From NCBI RefSeq assembly GCF_000515395.1, contig NZ_KI911782.1:1837090-1901089 (forward strand): DNA of 64,000 nucleotides, in the 5' to 3' direction. The translations under genes were made by a program, and so were the position numbers. Within the stretch, counting starts at the first letter, position 1; every line of letters begins with the position of its first letter. The stretch is from Jiangella gansuensis DSM 44835. GTDB lineage: Bacteria; Actinomycetota; Actinomycetes; Jiangellales; Jiangellaceae. Shown piece after piece: positions 28,379-37,919 of this stretch. The notes beneath the pieces are model-generated. The model was given only the letters and a program-made list of their open reading frames with translations, made no database searches and was not told where the DNA came from.

Positions 28379-30366
28379 GCGCGTCCAAGGCCACCACGAC
28401 GGCGCCGGCCCGCCCGGCGGTGGGCGTCCGCGGCCCCGGTGGCGGCGGTCCCGGAGGGTTCGGCGGGATGGCCCCCCCGCCGCAGAAACCGATGAACTTC
28501 GGTCCGTCCGCGAAGCGGCTCATCGGCCGGCTGCGGCCGGAACGCACCGGCGTGTTCCTGGTGATCGCGCTGGCCGTGGTCAGCGTGGCGCTGAACGCCA
28601 TCGGCCCGCGCATCCTGGGCCACGCCACCGACCTCGTCTTCGCCGGCGTGGTCGGGCGGCAACTGCCCGACGGGGTCACCAAGCAGCAGGCGGTCGAGCA
28701 GCTTCGAGCCGGCGGGCAGGACACGTTCGCCGACATGGTGTCGGCCATGGACGTCACACCCGGGCAGGGCATCGACTTCGTCGACCTGCGGTGGGTGCTG
28801 CTGGGCGTGCTGGCGCTGTACGTGGGCGCGTCGGTGTTCATGTGGATCCAGGCGTACCTGCTGAACACCATCGTCCAGCGCACCGTGTTCCGGTTGCGCT
28901 CCGACGTCGAGGACAAGATCCACCGCCTGCCGCTTCGGTACTTCGACGCGAACTCCCGCGGCGACGTGCTGAGCCGGGTCACCAACGACATCGACAACGT
29001 CTCGCAGAGCCTGCAACAGACCATGAGCCAACTGCTGACGTCGTTGCTCACGGTGCTCGGCGTGCTCACGATGATGGTCTGGATCTCGCCGCTGCTGGCG
29101 GTGATCGCGCTGGTCACCGTCCCGCTGTCGATGATCGTGACGGCGCTCATCGCCAAGCGGTCGCAGAAGCAGTTCGTCGCGCAGTGGGCGCACACGGGCG
29201 CGTTGAACGGGCAGATCGAGGAGGCCTACACCGGCCACACGCTGGTGCGGGTGTTCGGCCGGCAGCGCGAGGTGGAGCAGGCGTTCGGAGCGAAGAACGA
29301 GGAGCTGTACAAGGCCAGCTTCGGCGCCCAGTTCGTCTCGGGCATCATCATGCCGGCGATGTTCTTCCTCGGGAACCTCAACTATGTCGCCATCGCGGTG
29401 GTCGGCGGGCTGCGGGTGGCGTCGGGCTCGATGAGCCTCGGCGAGGTGCAGGCGTTCGTGCAGTACACCCGCCAGTTCACCCAGCCGCTCACCCAGCTGG
29501 CGTCGATGGCGAACCTGCTGCAATCGGGGGTCGCGTCGGCCGAGCGGGTGTTCGAACTGCTCGACGAACCGGAGCAGGTGCGCGAGGCGGCGACGCCGGC
29601 GACTCTTGGCCCGCAGCCGCGCGGCCGGGTGACGTTCGAGCACGTCTCGTTCAGCTACGACCCGGACACGCCCCTGATCGACGACCTGTCGCTGGTGGCC
29701 GAGCCGGGCCAGACGGTCGCCATCGTCGGCCCGACCGGGGCCGGCAAGACCACGCTGGTGAACCTGATCATGCGGTTCTACGAGCTGAACAGCGGCCGCA
29801 TCACCATCGACGGTGTCGACATCGCCGACCTGCGCCGCGAGGAGCTGCGCTCCAGCATCGGCATGGTGCTGCAGGACACCTGGCTGTTCGGCGGCACCAT
29901 CCGCGACAACATCGCCTACGGCAACCCCGATGCGACCGAGGAACGCATCAGGACCGCCGCGGAGGCCACCTACGTCGACCGCTTCGTGCACTCGCTGCCC
30001 GACGGCTACGACACGGTGATCGACGAGGAAGGCGACAACATCAGCGCCGGTGAGAAGCAGCTGCTCACCATCGCCCGGGCATTCCTCGCCGACCCGTCCA
30101 TCCTCATCCTGGACGAGGCGACGTCGTCGGTGGACACCCGGACGGAGGTGCTGGTGCAGCACGCGATGGCGGCGCTGCGCAGCGATCGCACCAGCTTCGT
30201 CATCGCGCACCGGCTCTCCACCATCCGCGACGCGGACCTGATCCTGGTGATGGAGGACGGCGCCATCGTCGAGCAGGGCTCACACACCGAGCTGCTGGAG
30301 CGGCGCGGCGCCTATCACCAGCTGTACAACAGCCAGTTCGCCGCGCCGGAGGTCGAGGAGGCCTGA
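28375..30366 (+). CDS. ABC exporter half-transporter, permease-ATPase (catalytic-site subunit)
   Basis: A 663-residue partner of the preceding ABC protein. A Gly/Pro-rich N-terminal tail of about 45 residues precedes six membrane segments. A loop of about 60 residues after the first segment ([19 protein letters not shown]) probably lies outside the membrane, as in TM288-like proteins. The ATPase domain has Walker [10 protein letters not shown], a variant signature ISAGEKQ, and Walker [13 protein letters not shown] with the catalytic Glu present. The pair is therefore one consensus and one degenerate ATP site. The substrate is unknown. Confidence 0.92.
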   Translation: MSASKATTTAPARPAVGVRGPGGGGPGGFGGMAPPPQKPMNFGPSAKRLIGRLRPERTGVFLVIALAVVSVALNAIGPRILGHATDLVFAGVVGRQLPDGVTKQQAVEQLRAGGQDTFADMVSAMDVTPGQGIDFVDLRWVLLGVLALYVGASVFMWIQAYLLNTIVQRTVFRLRSDVEDKIHRLPLRYFDANSRGDVLSRVTNDIDNVSQSLQQTMSQLLTSLLTVLGVLTMMVWISPLLAVIALVTVPLSMIVTALIAKRSQKQFVAQWAHTGALNGQIEEAYTGHTLVRVFGRQREVEQAFGAKNEELYKASFGAQFVSGIIMPAMFFLGNLNYVAIAVVGGLRVASGSMSLGEVQAFVQYTRQFTQPLTQLASMANLLQSGVASAERVFELLDEPEQVREAATPATLGPQPRGRVTFEHVSFSYDPDTPLIDDLSLVAEPGQTVAIVGPTGAGKTTLVNLIMRFYELNSGRITIDGVDIADLRREELRSSIGMVLQDTWLFGGTIRDNIAYGNPDATEERIRTAAEATYVDRFVHSLPDGYDTVIDEEGDNISAGEKQLLTIARAFLADPSILILDEATSSVDTRTEVLVQHAMAALRSDRTSFVIAHRLSTIRDADLILVMEDGAIVEQGSHTELLERRGAYHQLYNSQFAAPEVEEA

Positions 30367-30371
30367 GGCGG

Positions 30372-30459
30372 AAATGATCACGTCCACCATGGGTGTTCCC
30401 GCTCCCCGAGGCATGCTTGCCTGGTGGAGTGGGAGGACCCATGGTGGACGTGATCATTT
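30372..30459. repeat. Complete TGATCA-capped palindrome, class B
   Basis: This is the most symmetric copy of class B. The outer arms are perfect over 22 bp (30372-30393 and 30438-30459), beginning AAATGATCACGTCCACCAT. The inner part TCCCGCTCC ... GGAGTGGGA extends the stem around a GCATGC loop. It lies between the convergent ABC and ankyrin genes, and its right cap supplies the TGA stop of the ankyrin gene. Confidence 0.88.
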
Positions 30460-32040
30460 CGGGGCGGGGTCGGGGATGAGCACCTCGGCGACGTCGTCGG
30501 AGAACTCGTAGCCGTCCTCGGGCCGCGGTGCTGGCATGCCGTGATCGAGCAGCGCCTCGGCGCAGCCGGCCCAGTCGCCGTCGCCGTCCCCGTTCAGTGA
30601 CGCCCAGGACAGGGTGCCGACGACGGTGTCGTCGTAGCCGTGGCGGGTGGTCCAGTCCGCGCCGTGCTCGAGCAGGAAGCGGGTCAGGCCGGCGTCGCCG
30701 CGGAACACGGCGTGGTTGAGGGCGGAGGCGTCCCAGTCGCCGCCGCTGACGTCGACCGGCCAGCCCGCCGTCACCATGAGCCGTACCGCGTCGCCGGAGC
30801 CCGGGCCGCCGGCTGCGGCCCGGTCGGGCAGCAGCCGCAGTTGGCTGGGTGTTAGCGCGCCGACGATGCCCGGGTGCTGAGCGAGCAGCCGGTGGGCGAC
30901 CTCGGCCTGACCGGCCGCGCACGCCGCGACCAGCATCTCCGGGATGTCGACCGGTTCCACCGCCCCGGCGGCGTGCAGCAGTTCCGCGACCTCCGGCAGG
31001 CCGAACCGCAGCGCCAGCCGGTACGCGCCGACGCCATCGGGCGTCCTGGCGCGCGGGTCCGCGCCGGCCGCCAGGAGCGCCCGGACGTGCTCGGCTGAGC
31101 GTCGCCGCCGGATCGCGAACAACAACGGCGTGCCCCACGTGGGCGACGGCTCGTTGGGGTCCGCACCGTGGTCGAGCAGCAGCCGCAGCGTGCCGGCGTC
31201 GTCCAGGTCGAAGACCCGGTAGATCGCGTTCGTGCCGGTGATGCGAGCGCCGGCCTCCAGCAGCAGCCGGGTGCAGGCGGGGTTGTCGAGGGAGTGGTAG
31301 AGCGATTCGCCGTCGTCGGGGCCGGCACCGGCGACCAGCAGCAGCCGGGTCAGCTCCGGGTCGTGGTTGGCTCCGGCGGCGCCGTGCAGGGCCGACAGCC
31401 GGTGCCCGTCGGCGGTCACGAACGTCTGGTCCGGGCTGGCGCCGGCGTCGACGAGCAGGCGCGCACACGCACGCACACCGTCGGCGAAGGCCGGCAGCCG
31501 CAGCAGCGCCGACTGCGTGACGGCGACCAGCGGTGGCAGCCCCAGTGGGCCGCCGGGGCGGGCGGGCCAGCCGGCGTCGGTGGCGATCGCCCGGCCGACC
31601 GCTGTGTCGTCGCCGACGGCGCAGCTCAGGTGCGGATCGCGGGCAACGGTGGCGGCCAGGGCGGGTTGTTCGGCCAGCCAGCGCGCCGCCACGTCGGGCC
31701 GGGCGGCCTGGTTGCCGCCGGTCACGTCGCCGGCGTACACCAGGCGCAGCCACCGGTGGACGACGACGTCCGGCCCGGCGCCGCGGCCCGGCAGCGCCTC
31801 GACGTGAGCGCGCAGTTGCGCCCAGGACGCGAAGCCGTACTCCCGGGCGACGCATGACTGGGCGTCGCGCAGCCGCAGGCTGAGCCGTCGCAGCTCGTCG
31901 TCATCGCGGCCGGCCGCCGCCGGCAGGCCGGCCCGCAGCCGCTCCAACGCGCCGGGCGAACCGGCCCGGTAGTCGCGCAACAGCTGCTTGGCCTGCTTCT
32001 TCAGGTGGTCGAGGTGAGGGTGGTCGGGTAGCTCGGGCAT
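30454..32040 (-). CDS. Ankyrin-repeat protein
   Basis: A 528-residue cytosolic protein. An N-terminal helical part (LDHLKKQAKQLLRDYRAG, then CVAREYGFASWAQLRAHVEA) is followed by ankyrin-type repeats: ARLLVDAGASPDQ, TRLLLEAGARI, LRLLLDHGADPNEP, VRALLAAGADPRART, TRFLLEHGADWTT. This N-terminus is typical of actinobacterial ankyrin proteins of unknown partner. An AGACCTCC/GGAGGTCT ribosome site precedes the ATG at 32040. The last codons and the stop are formed by the palindrome at 30372-30459. Confidence 0.85.
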   Translation of the reverse strand: MPELPDHPHLDHLKKQAKQLLRDYRAGSPGALERLRAGLPAAAGRDDDELRRLSLRLRDAQSCVAREYGFASWAQLRAHVEALPGRGAGPDVVVHRWLRLVYAGDVTGGNQAARPDVAARWLAEQPALAATVARDPHLSCAVGDDTAVGRAIATDAGWPARPGGPLGLPPLVAVTQSALLRLPAFADGVRACARLLVDAGASPDQTFVTADGHRLSALHGAAGANHDPELTRLLLVAGAGPDDGESLYHSLDNPACTRLLLEAGARITGTNAIYRVFDLDDAGTLRLLLDHGADPNEPSPTWGTPLLFAIRRRRSAEHVRALLAAGADPRARTPDGVGAYRLALRFGLPEVAELLHAAGAVEPVDIPEMLVAACAAGQAEVAHRLLAQHPGIVGALTPSQLRLLPDRAAAGGPGSGDAVRLMVTAGWPVDVSGGDWDASALNHAVFRGDAGLTRFLLEHGADWTTRHGYDDTVVGTLSWASLNGDGDGDWAGCAEALLDHGMPAPRPEDGYEFSDDVAEVLIPDPAPK

Positions 32041-32309
32041 CGAGACCTCCGTGCGCCAGGCGCCGAGGTCCGCAGGATCGGCCGCACAAAGGCTCGAACG
32101 ATGACCTGTGATCACGGAGTGGGTTCGACCCTGCCCGCGGACCCGGGCGCGGCTCCGACCGCGCCCTGTGAGGGTAGCGCACGACGTTCCGGCCGAGTCG
32201 CGACGCGACTTCACCGGGAGGTTCGTGGGTGTTCATCCGAAGGGTTCCGTTCGCTCGTCGATGACCCCTAAAGTGACCGGACCTGACCGCCGGCGAAAGG
32301 GTTTCCGGG

Positions 32310-34538
32310 ATGTCCAAGACTCCGACCAGGCTGCTCGATCGTCGGCGTTTCCTCACCCTGGCCGGAGCCGGGGCAGTGGGCGGCCTGGCGGCGACGACGG
32401 GGTTCGGTGCCGTGGCCGGCTCGGCCCGTGCCAGCTCGACCGCGACGTCCGGTGCCGGCGCGAACGCGACGCCCGCCGCGGCGGCGCTGCGCTTCGCCGT
32501 CATCACCGACACCCACGCCAGCGCGGAGGAGCCGGCCCGCCTGCAGCTGTTGCCGCGGGTCTTCGCGTCGATCGCGCAGGGCGACCCGCACGTCGTCGTC
32601 AACTGCGGCGACATCACCGACTACGGCGGCGCGCCCGAGTTCGACGCGTACCTGTCGACCATCCCCGACACGCTGTGGGAGCGGATGCGCCACGTCCCGG
32701 GCAACCACGAGATGCGCTGGGACGTCAACGCCGGACAGCTCTACCGCGACACGTTCGGCCCCGCGCCGTACACCGTGGACGTCGGCGGGGTGCGGATCAT
32801 CGGCCTGGACCCGACGCAGCTGCTGCAGGAGCCGGGGCACTTCGGTCCGGACCGGCTGGGCTGGCTGACCGGGGAGCTCGACCAGGACGCGCCGGTGCTG
32901 CTGTTCCAGCACTTCCCGTACGGCGCCGACTACTACTACGTCAACGACCAGGACGCGTTCTTCGAGACGGTCGCCGGGTCACCCGTCCGAGGCCTGTTCG
33001 CCGGCCACATCCACAGCGAGGGCGTCCACCGTTTCAACGGGTTCACGCAGGTGACCGGCGCCGCGACTCGTAACGCTGCCGTCTACCAATGGGTGGAGAA
33101 GCACGACGACGCCGGCCATCCGGTGCTGCGCGTGTGGGCGGTGTCGGTGGCCGTCGACGGCGTGGAGACCCGCCGCGAGCTGACCACCGTCCCGCTGTCC
33201 GGGAACGGCGAGGGCCGGCTGCTGCGGCCGGGCAAGGTGGTGATCGACCTGGCCGCCGGCGGCTCGCTCGACCTTCGGGTCGAGGTGCCGCGCGACGGCG
33301 CGCCCGCCGGGGTGCGGGCCCAGGTGTATCCGCAGCACGTCTTCGGCGGCCGCAGCGCCGGTGCCTGGGCCGACCTGGCCAGGTCCGGCCGGGGACGCTG
33401 GTGGTCCGGCTCGGTGGACGCCTCGGCGCTGCCGCCGGGCCGGCACCGGGTGCAGGTGCGTGTGGTCGGCGCCGACGGGTCCACGCACGAGTCGACCGCG
33501 CCGTTCGAGGTGCCCGCCACGGACGACACTCCGGCCCGGCGCTGGTCGGAGTCGTTGGCCGGCAGCGTGCAGGGTGCGCTGGCGGTCTCCGGCGGGCTGG
33601 TGGTGGCCGGCTCCACCGGCGGCGACGTCGCACTGGTCGACCCGCGCCGCGGCCGGGCACGCTGGCGACGCTCGGTCGGCCCGGTCCACCGTGCCGCCGG
33701 TGTGGCGTCCGGCGTCGTCGTGGTGCCGTCGGCCGACCACCACCTGTACGGGCTGGCCGCCGACGACGGAACGGACCGCTGGAGCGTCGACGCCGGCGCG
33801 CCCGTGCTGTCCACCCCGCTGGTGACGACCATCGGCGACACCGAGGCGGTGGTCTTCTCCGCCGGCACCACGCTGCACGCCGTCGCGGCCGCGGACGGCT
33901 CACCGCTGTGGGCGACGGACCTGGGCGGCTTCTTCGCCGGCCGGGCGGCCTGCGACGGCGAACGCGTCTACGCCGGTAGCGGCGACGGCAACGCCTACGC
34001 CTTCGACGCCGCCACCGGTGAGCGACTGTGGGCGTTCCGGACCAATACCCGCACCAACACCTACGGCCGGTTGATCTACAGCTCCTGGGACGACATGGTC
34101 GAGCTGCTGCCCGGTGGGCTGGTGCTGTTCGCGACCGTGGCCAGCACGTTCGCCGTCGACGCCGCCACGGGTGAGCTGCGCTGGCAGGTGGCCAGCGGCT
34201 GCATGTACCCGCCGTCCGGGCTGACGCCGCACGGGCTGCTGCTGGTCGACGAATGGGGCCGGTTCCAGCTGGTCGACCCGGCGACCGGGGCGCAACGCTG
34301 GTTCACCGAGCTGGGTGCGCGAACCCTCAACGCGGGGCCGGTCATCGACGGCGACACCGCCTGGGTGGTGGCCACGACGGGTCTGCTGGCCGGGGTGGAC
34401 GTCCCCACCGGCGCGGTCGCGCACCGGCTCCAGGTCGGCCCGGCGAACACGTTCAGCACCCCGGTCGTCGTCGACGGCGTCCTGGTGACCGGTGACCAGG
34501 ACGGCGGCCTGCACGGCATCGACCTTCCCCACCCATGA
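32310..34538 (+). CDS. Tat-exported metallophosphoesterase fused to PQQ-like beta-propeller
   Basis: A 742-residue secreted protein. A twin-arginine signal (LLDRRRFLTLAGAGAVGG) is at residues 8-25. A calcineurin-like phosphoesterase domain follows with TDTHAS, NCGDITDYGG, PGNHE and GHIHSEG metal motifs (residues 65-235). An immunoglobulin-like linker leads into a C-terminal PQQ/quinoprotein-type propeller (residues 410-740) with repeated ALVDPRRGRARW, AYAFDAATGERLWAF and FAVDAATGELRWQV blades. It probably cleaves a phosphate ester outside the cell, with the propeller as a docking part. The stop codon lies in the left cap of the palindrome at 34533. Confidence 0.88.
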   Translation: MSKTPTRLLDRRRFLTLAGAGAVGGLAATTGFGAVAGSARASSTATSGAGANATPAAAALRFAVITDTHASAEEPARLQLLPRVFASIAQGDPHVVVNCGDITDYGGAPEFDAYLSTIPDTLWERMRHVPGNHEMRWDVNAGQLYRDTFGPAPYTVDVGGVRIIGLDPTQLLQEPGHFGPDRLGWLTGELDQDAPVLLFQHFPYGADYYYVNDQDAFFETVAGSPVRGLFAGHIHSEGVHRFNGFTQVTGAATRNAAVYQWVEKHDDAGHPVLRVWAVSVAVDGVETRRELTTVPLSGNGEGRLLRPGKVVIDLAAGGSLDLRVEVPRDGAPAGVRAQVYPQHVFGGRSAGAWADLARSGRGRWWSGSVDASALPPGRHRVQVRVVGADGSTHESTAPFEVPATDDTPARRWSESLAGSVQGALAVSGGLVVAGSTGGDVALVDPRRGRARWRRSVGPVHRAAGVASGVVVVPSADHHLYGLAADDGTDRWSVDAGAPVLSTPLVTTIGDTEAVVFSAGTTLHAVAAADGSPLWATDLGGFFAGRAACDGERVYAGSGDGNAYAFDAATGERLWAFRTNTRTNTYGRLIYSSWDDMVELLPGGLVLFATVASTFAVDAATGELRWQVASGCMYPPSGLTPHGLLLVDEWGRFQLVDPATGAQRWFTELGARTLNAGPVIDGDTAWVVATTGLLAGVDVPTGAVAHRLQVGPANTFSTPVVVDGVLVTGDQDGGLHGIDLPHP

Positions 34539-34588
34539 TCATCGGCGATCCATCCCGCCATGACGGGGCCGATCGCCGATGATCATGG
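34533..34588. repeat. TGATCA-capped intergenic palindrome, class C
   Basis: Perfect 18-bp arms CCATGATCATCGGCGATC and GATCGCCGATGATCATGG (34533-34550 and 34571-34588) surround CATCCCGCCATGACGGGGCC. It lies between convergent genes. The TGA of the left cap is the stop of the phosphoesterase gene. A near-identical copy is at 63395. Confidence 0.88.
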
Positions 34589-34598
34589 GGCGGGCCGT

Positions 34599-35618
34599 TC
34601 AGCTGGCTGCCTCGGCGAGTTGGGGAACGTAGTCGTCGAGCATCCACGGGATGGACAGCACCGACGGCGCGGAGCTGGCGGTCACGTACGACTCGCCCAC
34701 GACCGGCACGAACGCGCCCGCGGCGACCGCCGGGATCTGCGCGTACGCCGGATCGTCCCGGAACGCATCGGCGGCCTGCTGGTCGTTGAACCAGGCGATG
34801 AAGATGTCCGACTCAACTTCGGCGGCCAGTTCGGGGCTGACGCTGTAGTAGACGGAGTCGCCGGTGGCGTTCTCGTCGGCGTACGGCGCGAGGGCCATGC
34901 CGATGTCGGTGAGGAGCCGGACGCGGACGTCGTCGCTGGTGTAGAGGGCGAGCTGACCGGCGTCCTCGGTGCCGTAGAGGAACGAGGCGGCGGCGAGCTG
35001 CGGGTACTCGTCCGCCTGCTCGTCGAGGTACGCCTCGGTGTCGGCGACCAGCTGCTCGGCCTCGTCGTCCAGTCCCAGTGCCTCGCCCACGAGCCGGGTC
35101 TGTTCCTGCCACGGCGTGCTCCACGGCCCGTCGGGGTAAGCGACGGTCGGAGCGATGGCGCTCAGCGTCTCGTACTCGGCCTCGGTGATGCCGGAGTAGA
35201 CCGCGAGGATGACGTCGGGGTCGGTCTCCGCGATGGCCTCGTACGGGATCTCGGTGTCCGAGGCGTTGGGCAGCAGCGTCGGCAGCTCGTCGTCGCCGAG
35301 CGCCTCCCGCCACCAGGGCAGCACGCCGTCGCCGTCGCCGCCGTACTCGAACTCCGGGATCGCCACCGGTGTCACGCCGAGGGCGAGAACGGCGTCCTGG
35401 GTGGACGACCCCCAGGTGACGACGCGCTCGGGCGCGGACTCGATGGTGGTCTCGCCGAGCGCGTGCTCGACGGTGACGGGGAACGCGCCGCTGGCACCGG
35501 CGGAGGTGGCGTTGCCGCCGTCGTCGGTGCTGTCGTCGCTGGCGGTGTCGTCGCTGCAGCCGGCGAGGACGACGAGGGCCGCGGTCAGGACGGCGAACGT
35601 GCGGAACCGGGAAGACAT
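34599..35618 (-). CDS. Iron-siderophore ABC transporter substrate-binding lipoprotein
   Basis: A 339-residue lipoprotein with signal FAVLTAALVVLAGCSDD, where the Cys after LAG is the lipidation site. The mature part is a class III (FepB/FhuD-type) periplasmic-binding protein: PERVVTWGSSTQDAVLALGV, then DPDVILAVYSG and WFNDQQAADAFRDDPAYAQI. No permease or ATPase genes are adjacent, so it must work with components elsewhere. An iron-box-like site lies 10 bp upstream, so the gene is likely derepressed under iron limitation by an IdeR/DmdR-type regulator. Confidence 0.9.
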   Translation of the reverse strand: MSSRFRTFAVLTAALVVLAGCSDDTASDDSTDDGGNATSAGASGAFPVTVEHALGETTIESAPERVVTWGSSTQDAVLALGVTPVAIPEFEYGGDGDGVLPWWREALGDDELPTLLPNASDTEIPYEAIAETDPDVILAVYSGITEAEYETLSAIAPTVAYPDGPWSTPWQEQTRLVGEALGLDDEAEQLVADTEAYLDEQADEYPQLAAASFLYGTEDAGQLALYTSDDVRVRLLTDIGMALAPYADENATGDSVYYSVSPELAAEVESDIFIAWFNDQQAADAFRDDPAYAQIPAVAAGAFVPVVGESYVTASSAPSVLSIPWMLDDYVPQLAEAAS

Positions 35619-35627
35619 GCCGCAAAA

Positions 35628-35646
35628 TTAGCTGAGGCATGCCTAA
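35628..35646. promoter_or_regulatory. Iron box (IdeR/DmdR-type operator)
   Basis: On the minus strand the 19 bases read TTAGGCATGCCTCAGCTAA. I count 13 of 19 matches to the actinobacterial iron-box consensus TTAGGTTAGGCTAACCTAA, with both ends (TTAGG and CTAA) intact. The site lies directly upstream of the siderophore-binding lipoprotein gene. Confidence 0.75.
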
Positions 35647-35685
35647 CAACGCACGCCGGGGTCACTGACCGCGGTCGGCGCGCCC

Positions 35686-36384
35686 TCAGACGGTGCCGGT
35701 GAGCCGGCAGGCGGCCGCCCAGCGCTCCGGGTCGGCCTCGTGCCGGTGCTGTGGGCTGGACAGCTGAGCGCAGTCGGCGATGGTCAGCTCGAGCAGCTCG
35801 TGCAGCCGGCGGTCCGGGTCCGGAACGCACGCGTTGGCGATGCCTTCGATCGCGCAGCGCACCGCCGTCGGCGCGGCGTACCGGCGGAACCCCTTGAGCG
35901 TCGTCTGCTCGCCCTCGGCGAACTCGCGCGCCCAGGCGGCGGCGATCGGCACGTGATCCAGCGCCTGCCGGCTGCGCTCGGTGAGGCTGCCGGCCGGGCG
36001 GCCGTCGAGGTCGTCGAGAATGCGCTCCGCCGACAGCAACGCGACCGCGAGCACCCGCTGGCGCTCGGCGGAGGCCACCGGCAGCGCGGTCGTGGCGACC
36101 CGCAATGCGATGACCACGTCCATGCGTGGGTCGCTGGAATCGACGCCGATGACCCGCGGCACCAGTGGTGCGAGCTGGGGCCGATGGTCGTCGGCGATGG
36201 CGTCGTTGACGAGGCGGGCGACCGCCGCGAGCAGCGGGTGCGTGCACGCCGGGTGGTCGCTCCAGCGCTCACCGGCCAGGTAGGACGCGAACTCCATGAA
36301 ACAGGCGCCCTTGCGTGCGTTGCGGTGTTTGCCCTTCGAGAGCACCGGGAGCAGTCCCGGTGCGTCGGTGTGGAAGCCGGACAT
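35686..36384 (-). CDS. Hypothetical protein
   Basis: A 232-residue soluble, mostly helical protein of no family I can name. Features are FMEFASYLAGERWSDHPACT and the helical stretch TERSRQALDHVPIAAAWARE. No signal peptide or membrane segment is visible. The ATG at 36384 is preferred over a GTG at 36423 because GGGGAG lies about 6 bases upstream. It lies upstream of the siderophore lipoprotein gene on the same strand, but the iron box separates the two units. Confidence 0.65.
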   Translation of the reverse strand: MSGFHTDAPGLLPVLSKGKHRNARKGACFMEFASYLAGERWSDHPACTHPLLAAVARLVNDAIADDHRPQLAPLVPRVIGVDSSDPRMDVVIALRVATTALPVASAERQRVLAVALLSAERILDDLDGRPAGSLTERSRQALDHVPIAAAWAREFAEGEQTTLKGFRRYAAPTAVRCAIEGIANACVPDPDRRLHELLELTIADCAQLSSPQHRHEADPERWAAACRLTGTV

Positions 36385-36492
36385 GGATGCTCCCCGAGAG
36401 TGTTCGGCGAGTGGTGTGCTCACCAGTCTGCCCTCATCCGTGCCCGGAATCCACTGCTTTCATGCGGGTTCGTCGGCGGCGGCAGCGTGCGC

Positions 36493-37089
36493 TTCAGGGC
36501 GTGCCGGCGAGCGCCTCGACCAGCGCTACCGCCTGCGCGAGCTGTTCGATCTCGATGCGGTCCAGGGTCGGGTCGGCTCTGCGGCGGTGAGCGGCTGGCC
36601 CGGCCATGGTCACTGGCCCGACCCGTCCGGCGAACTCCGTGAGCAGTGATCGCCCGGTAGAGCGAGCTCCGAACCGGGGTGGACAGCCACTTGGGCGAGG
36701 ATCAGCGCGGACATGGCGACGTCGAGTTCGGCTTGCCCGTCGGTGGCGCTGGTCCAGTCCAGTAACACCGGCCCGGTGGGCGCCATAATGACGTTGTCGG
36801 GGTGCAGATCGAAGTGGACCACGACGTGGGTGTCGTCGCTTCCCGGGTGAACGGGTCCGATCATGTGCAGCCGTTCGTGCAGCTCCGCGAGGATGGCCGC
36901 GGCCGCAGGTGCGCCGATGTCGCCGGCGAGCAGGGCAGCGAGCATCGTCGGCCCGGTGACCTGTTCCATGACCAGGTCACGACCGTCCGCCTTGTCGACC
37001 CGCGGTGCGGGGAAGCCCTGCGCCCGCACGTGCTCGATGACCTCGGCCTCGGACGCGGTGTCCTTGTCGATGCGGTAGCGTCGCAACAC
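36493..37089 (-). pseudogene. Frameshifted aminoglycoside-phosphotransferase-like gene
   Basis: The first frame (from a GTG at 37089) encodes the kinase core with HFDLHPDNVIMAP (catalytic loop) and VLLDWTSATDG (metal Asp), then runs into an unrelated tail and stops at 36610. A different frame continues the expected family C-terminus, LLTEFAGRVGPVTMAGPAA and then RRRADPTLDRIEIEQLAQAV, and stops at 36493. The shift lies around 36640-36660. Upstream of 37089 the frame stays open with family-like residues (GRLNLGNGRV) but no start codon. The gene is therefore broken, unless the shift is a sequencing error. Confidence 0.75.
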
Positions 37090-37165
37090 CCGGCCATTGC
37101 CGAGGTTTAGACGTCCGCTGTGCGGCCCGTGCCGAGCGGACTTCCGAGCCGGTGGCCGTCGGTGC

Positions 37166-37588
37166 TCAGAAGCCGCGCACCTTGCCGACGCGGACCAGAA
37201 CGGCGACGGAGTACCGCTCGCCGAACGCGGCCAGGCTGCCCACCACGCGCTCGATGTCCGCGCGGTACTTGGCGACGTACTCCGCGGAGTCCTGGGGGAG
37301 TGGCGCGTCGTCGACGATCTCCGCGCGGCCGGTCAGCACGACGACGTCGCCACCGTGATCGTCGCTGTTGAGGTGGAGGCCGACCCGGGGCCGGTCGCGA
37401 AACCGGTCGATGCGGGTGGCGCGGTTGTCGTTGTGGATGAGGATGTCGTCGCCGACCCGGACGAACCACACCGGGAAGGGCTGCGGCGTCCCGTCGGCGG
37501 CGACGACGGTGGTCAGCCAGATGGCTCGCTCGTCGCGCAACCGGTCCTGCACTTGGCGGCCGAAGAAGGTCGAGACGTCGGGGAACAC
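37166..37588 (-). CDS. Pyridoxamine 5'-phosphate oxidase-family / F420-dependent oxidoreductase (TIGR03667-like)
   Basis: A 140-residue split-barrel protein. It shows ERAIWLTTVVAADGTPQPFP followed by VWFVRVGDDILIHNDN and PRVGLHLNSDDHGGDVVVLTGRAEIV, typical of small FMN/F420-binding proteins related to the Rv3369-like group. The GTG start at 37588 has only a weak GCAGGA directly before it, so the start is uncertain. It is transcribed divergently from the HTH/ClpN operon across a region with two palindromic operators. Confidence 0.8.
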   Translation of the reverse strand: MFPDVSTFFGRQVQDRLRDERAIWLTTVVAADGTPQPFPVWFVRVGDDILIHNDNRATRIDRFRDRPRVGLHLNSDDHGGDVVVLTGRAEIVDDAPLPQDSAEYVAKYRADIERVVGSLAAFGERYSVAVLVRVGKVRGF

Positions 37589-37643
37589 TCCTGCGGTCAG
37601 GGTCCAACCCTACGAGCGGCCCGCACGGGCCGGCCGGACCAGC

Positions 37644-37687
37644 GTCAACTGAGGTTGACATCTGCAGCAGTGTCAGCCTAGGTTGAC
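37644..37687 (+). promoter_or_regulatory. Promoter with two palindromic operators for the HTH-ClpN operon
   Basis: TTGACA (37655-37660) and TAGGTT (37679-37684) are 18 bp apart, and the predicted start of transcription is the ATG at 37691. Box 1, GTCAACTGAGGTTGAC (37644-37659), overlaps the -35. Box 2, GTCAGCCTAGGTTGAC (37672-37687), overlaps the -10. The two 16-bp boxes have centres 28 bp apart and would allow strong repression, most simply by the HTH protein encoded next. Confidence 0.8.
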
Positions 37688-37690
37688 AGC

Positions 37691-37915
37691 ATGACCAGTT
37701 CCGATGCACGAGAAGCCCTCGACGCCGCCACCGCGGCCGTCGACGGCGACCCGCGGGTGGGCCTGCGGGCGGTAGCGGCGTTGCGCCGCCTGGTGGAGCG
37801 GCTCGAGGCGCTGCAGGTCGGCAACGCCCGCGACCAGGGGTGGTCGTGGGAAGAGATCGGGGCCGCTCTCGGTGTCAGCCGGCAAGCCGTGCACAAGAAA
37901 CACGCGAGGAGGTAG
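37691..37915 (+). CDS. Small helix-turn-helix DNA-binding protein
   Basis: A 74-residue protein. Residues 49-72 form a helix-turn-helix (WSWEEIGAALGVSRQAVHKK) of the kind used by compact autoregulators. The N-terminal half is a helical arm (LRAVAALRRLVERLEALQV) that may dimerise. The gene directly follows the two-operator promoter and is 4 bp upstream of the ClpN gene, with a GAGGAGG ribosome site for clpN inside its last codons. HTH plus free ClpN domain is an arrangement seen across actinobacteria. Confidence 0.85.
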   Translation: MTSSDAREALDAATAAVDGDPRVGLRAVAALRRLVERLEALQVGNARDQGWSWEEIGAALGVSRQAVHKKHARR

Positions 37916-37919
37916 CCCG

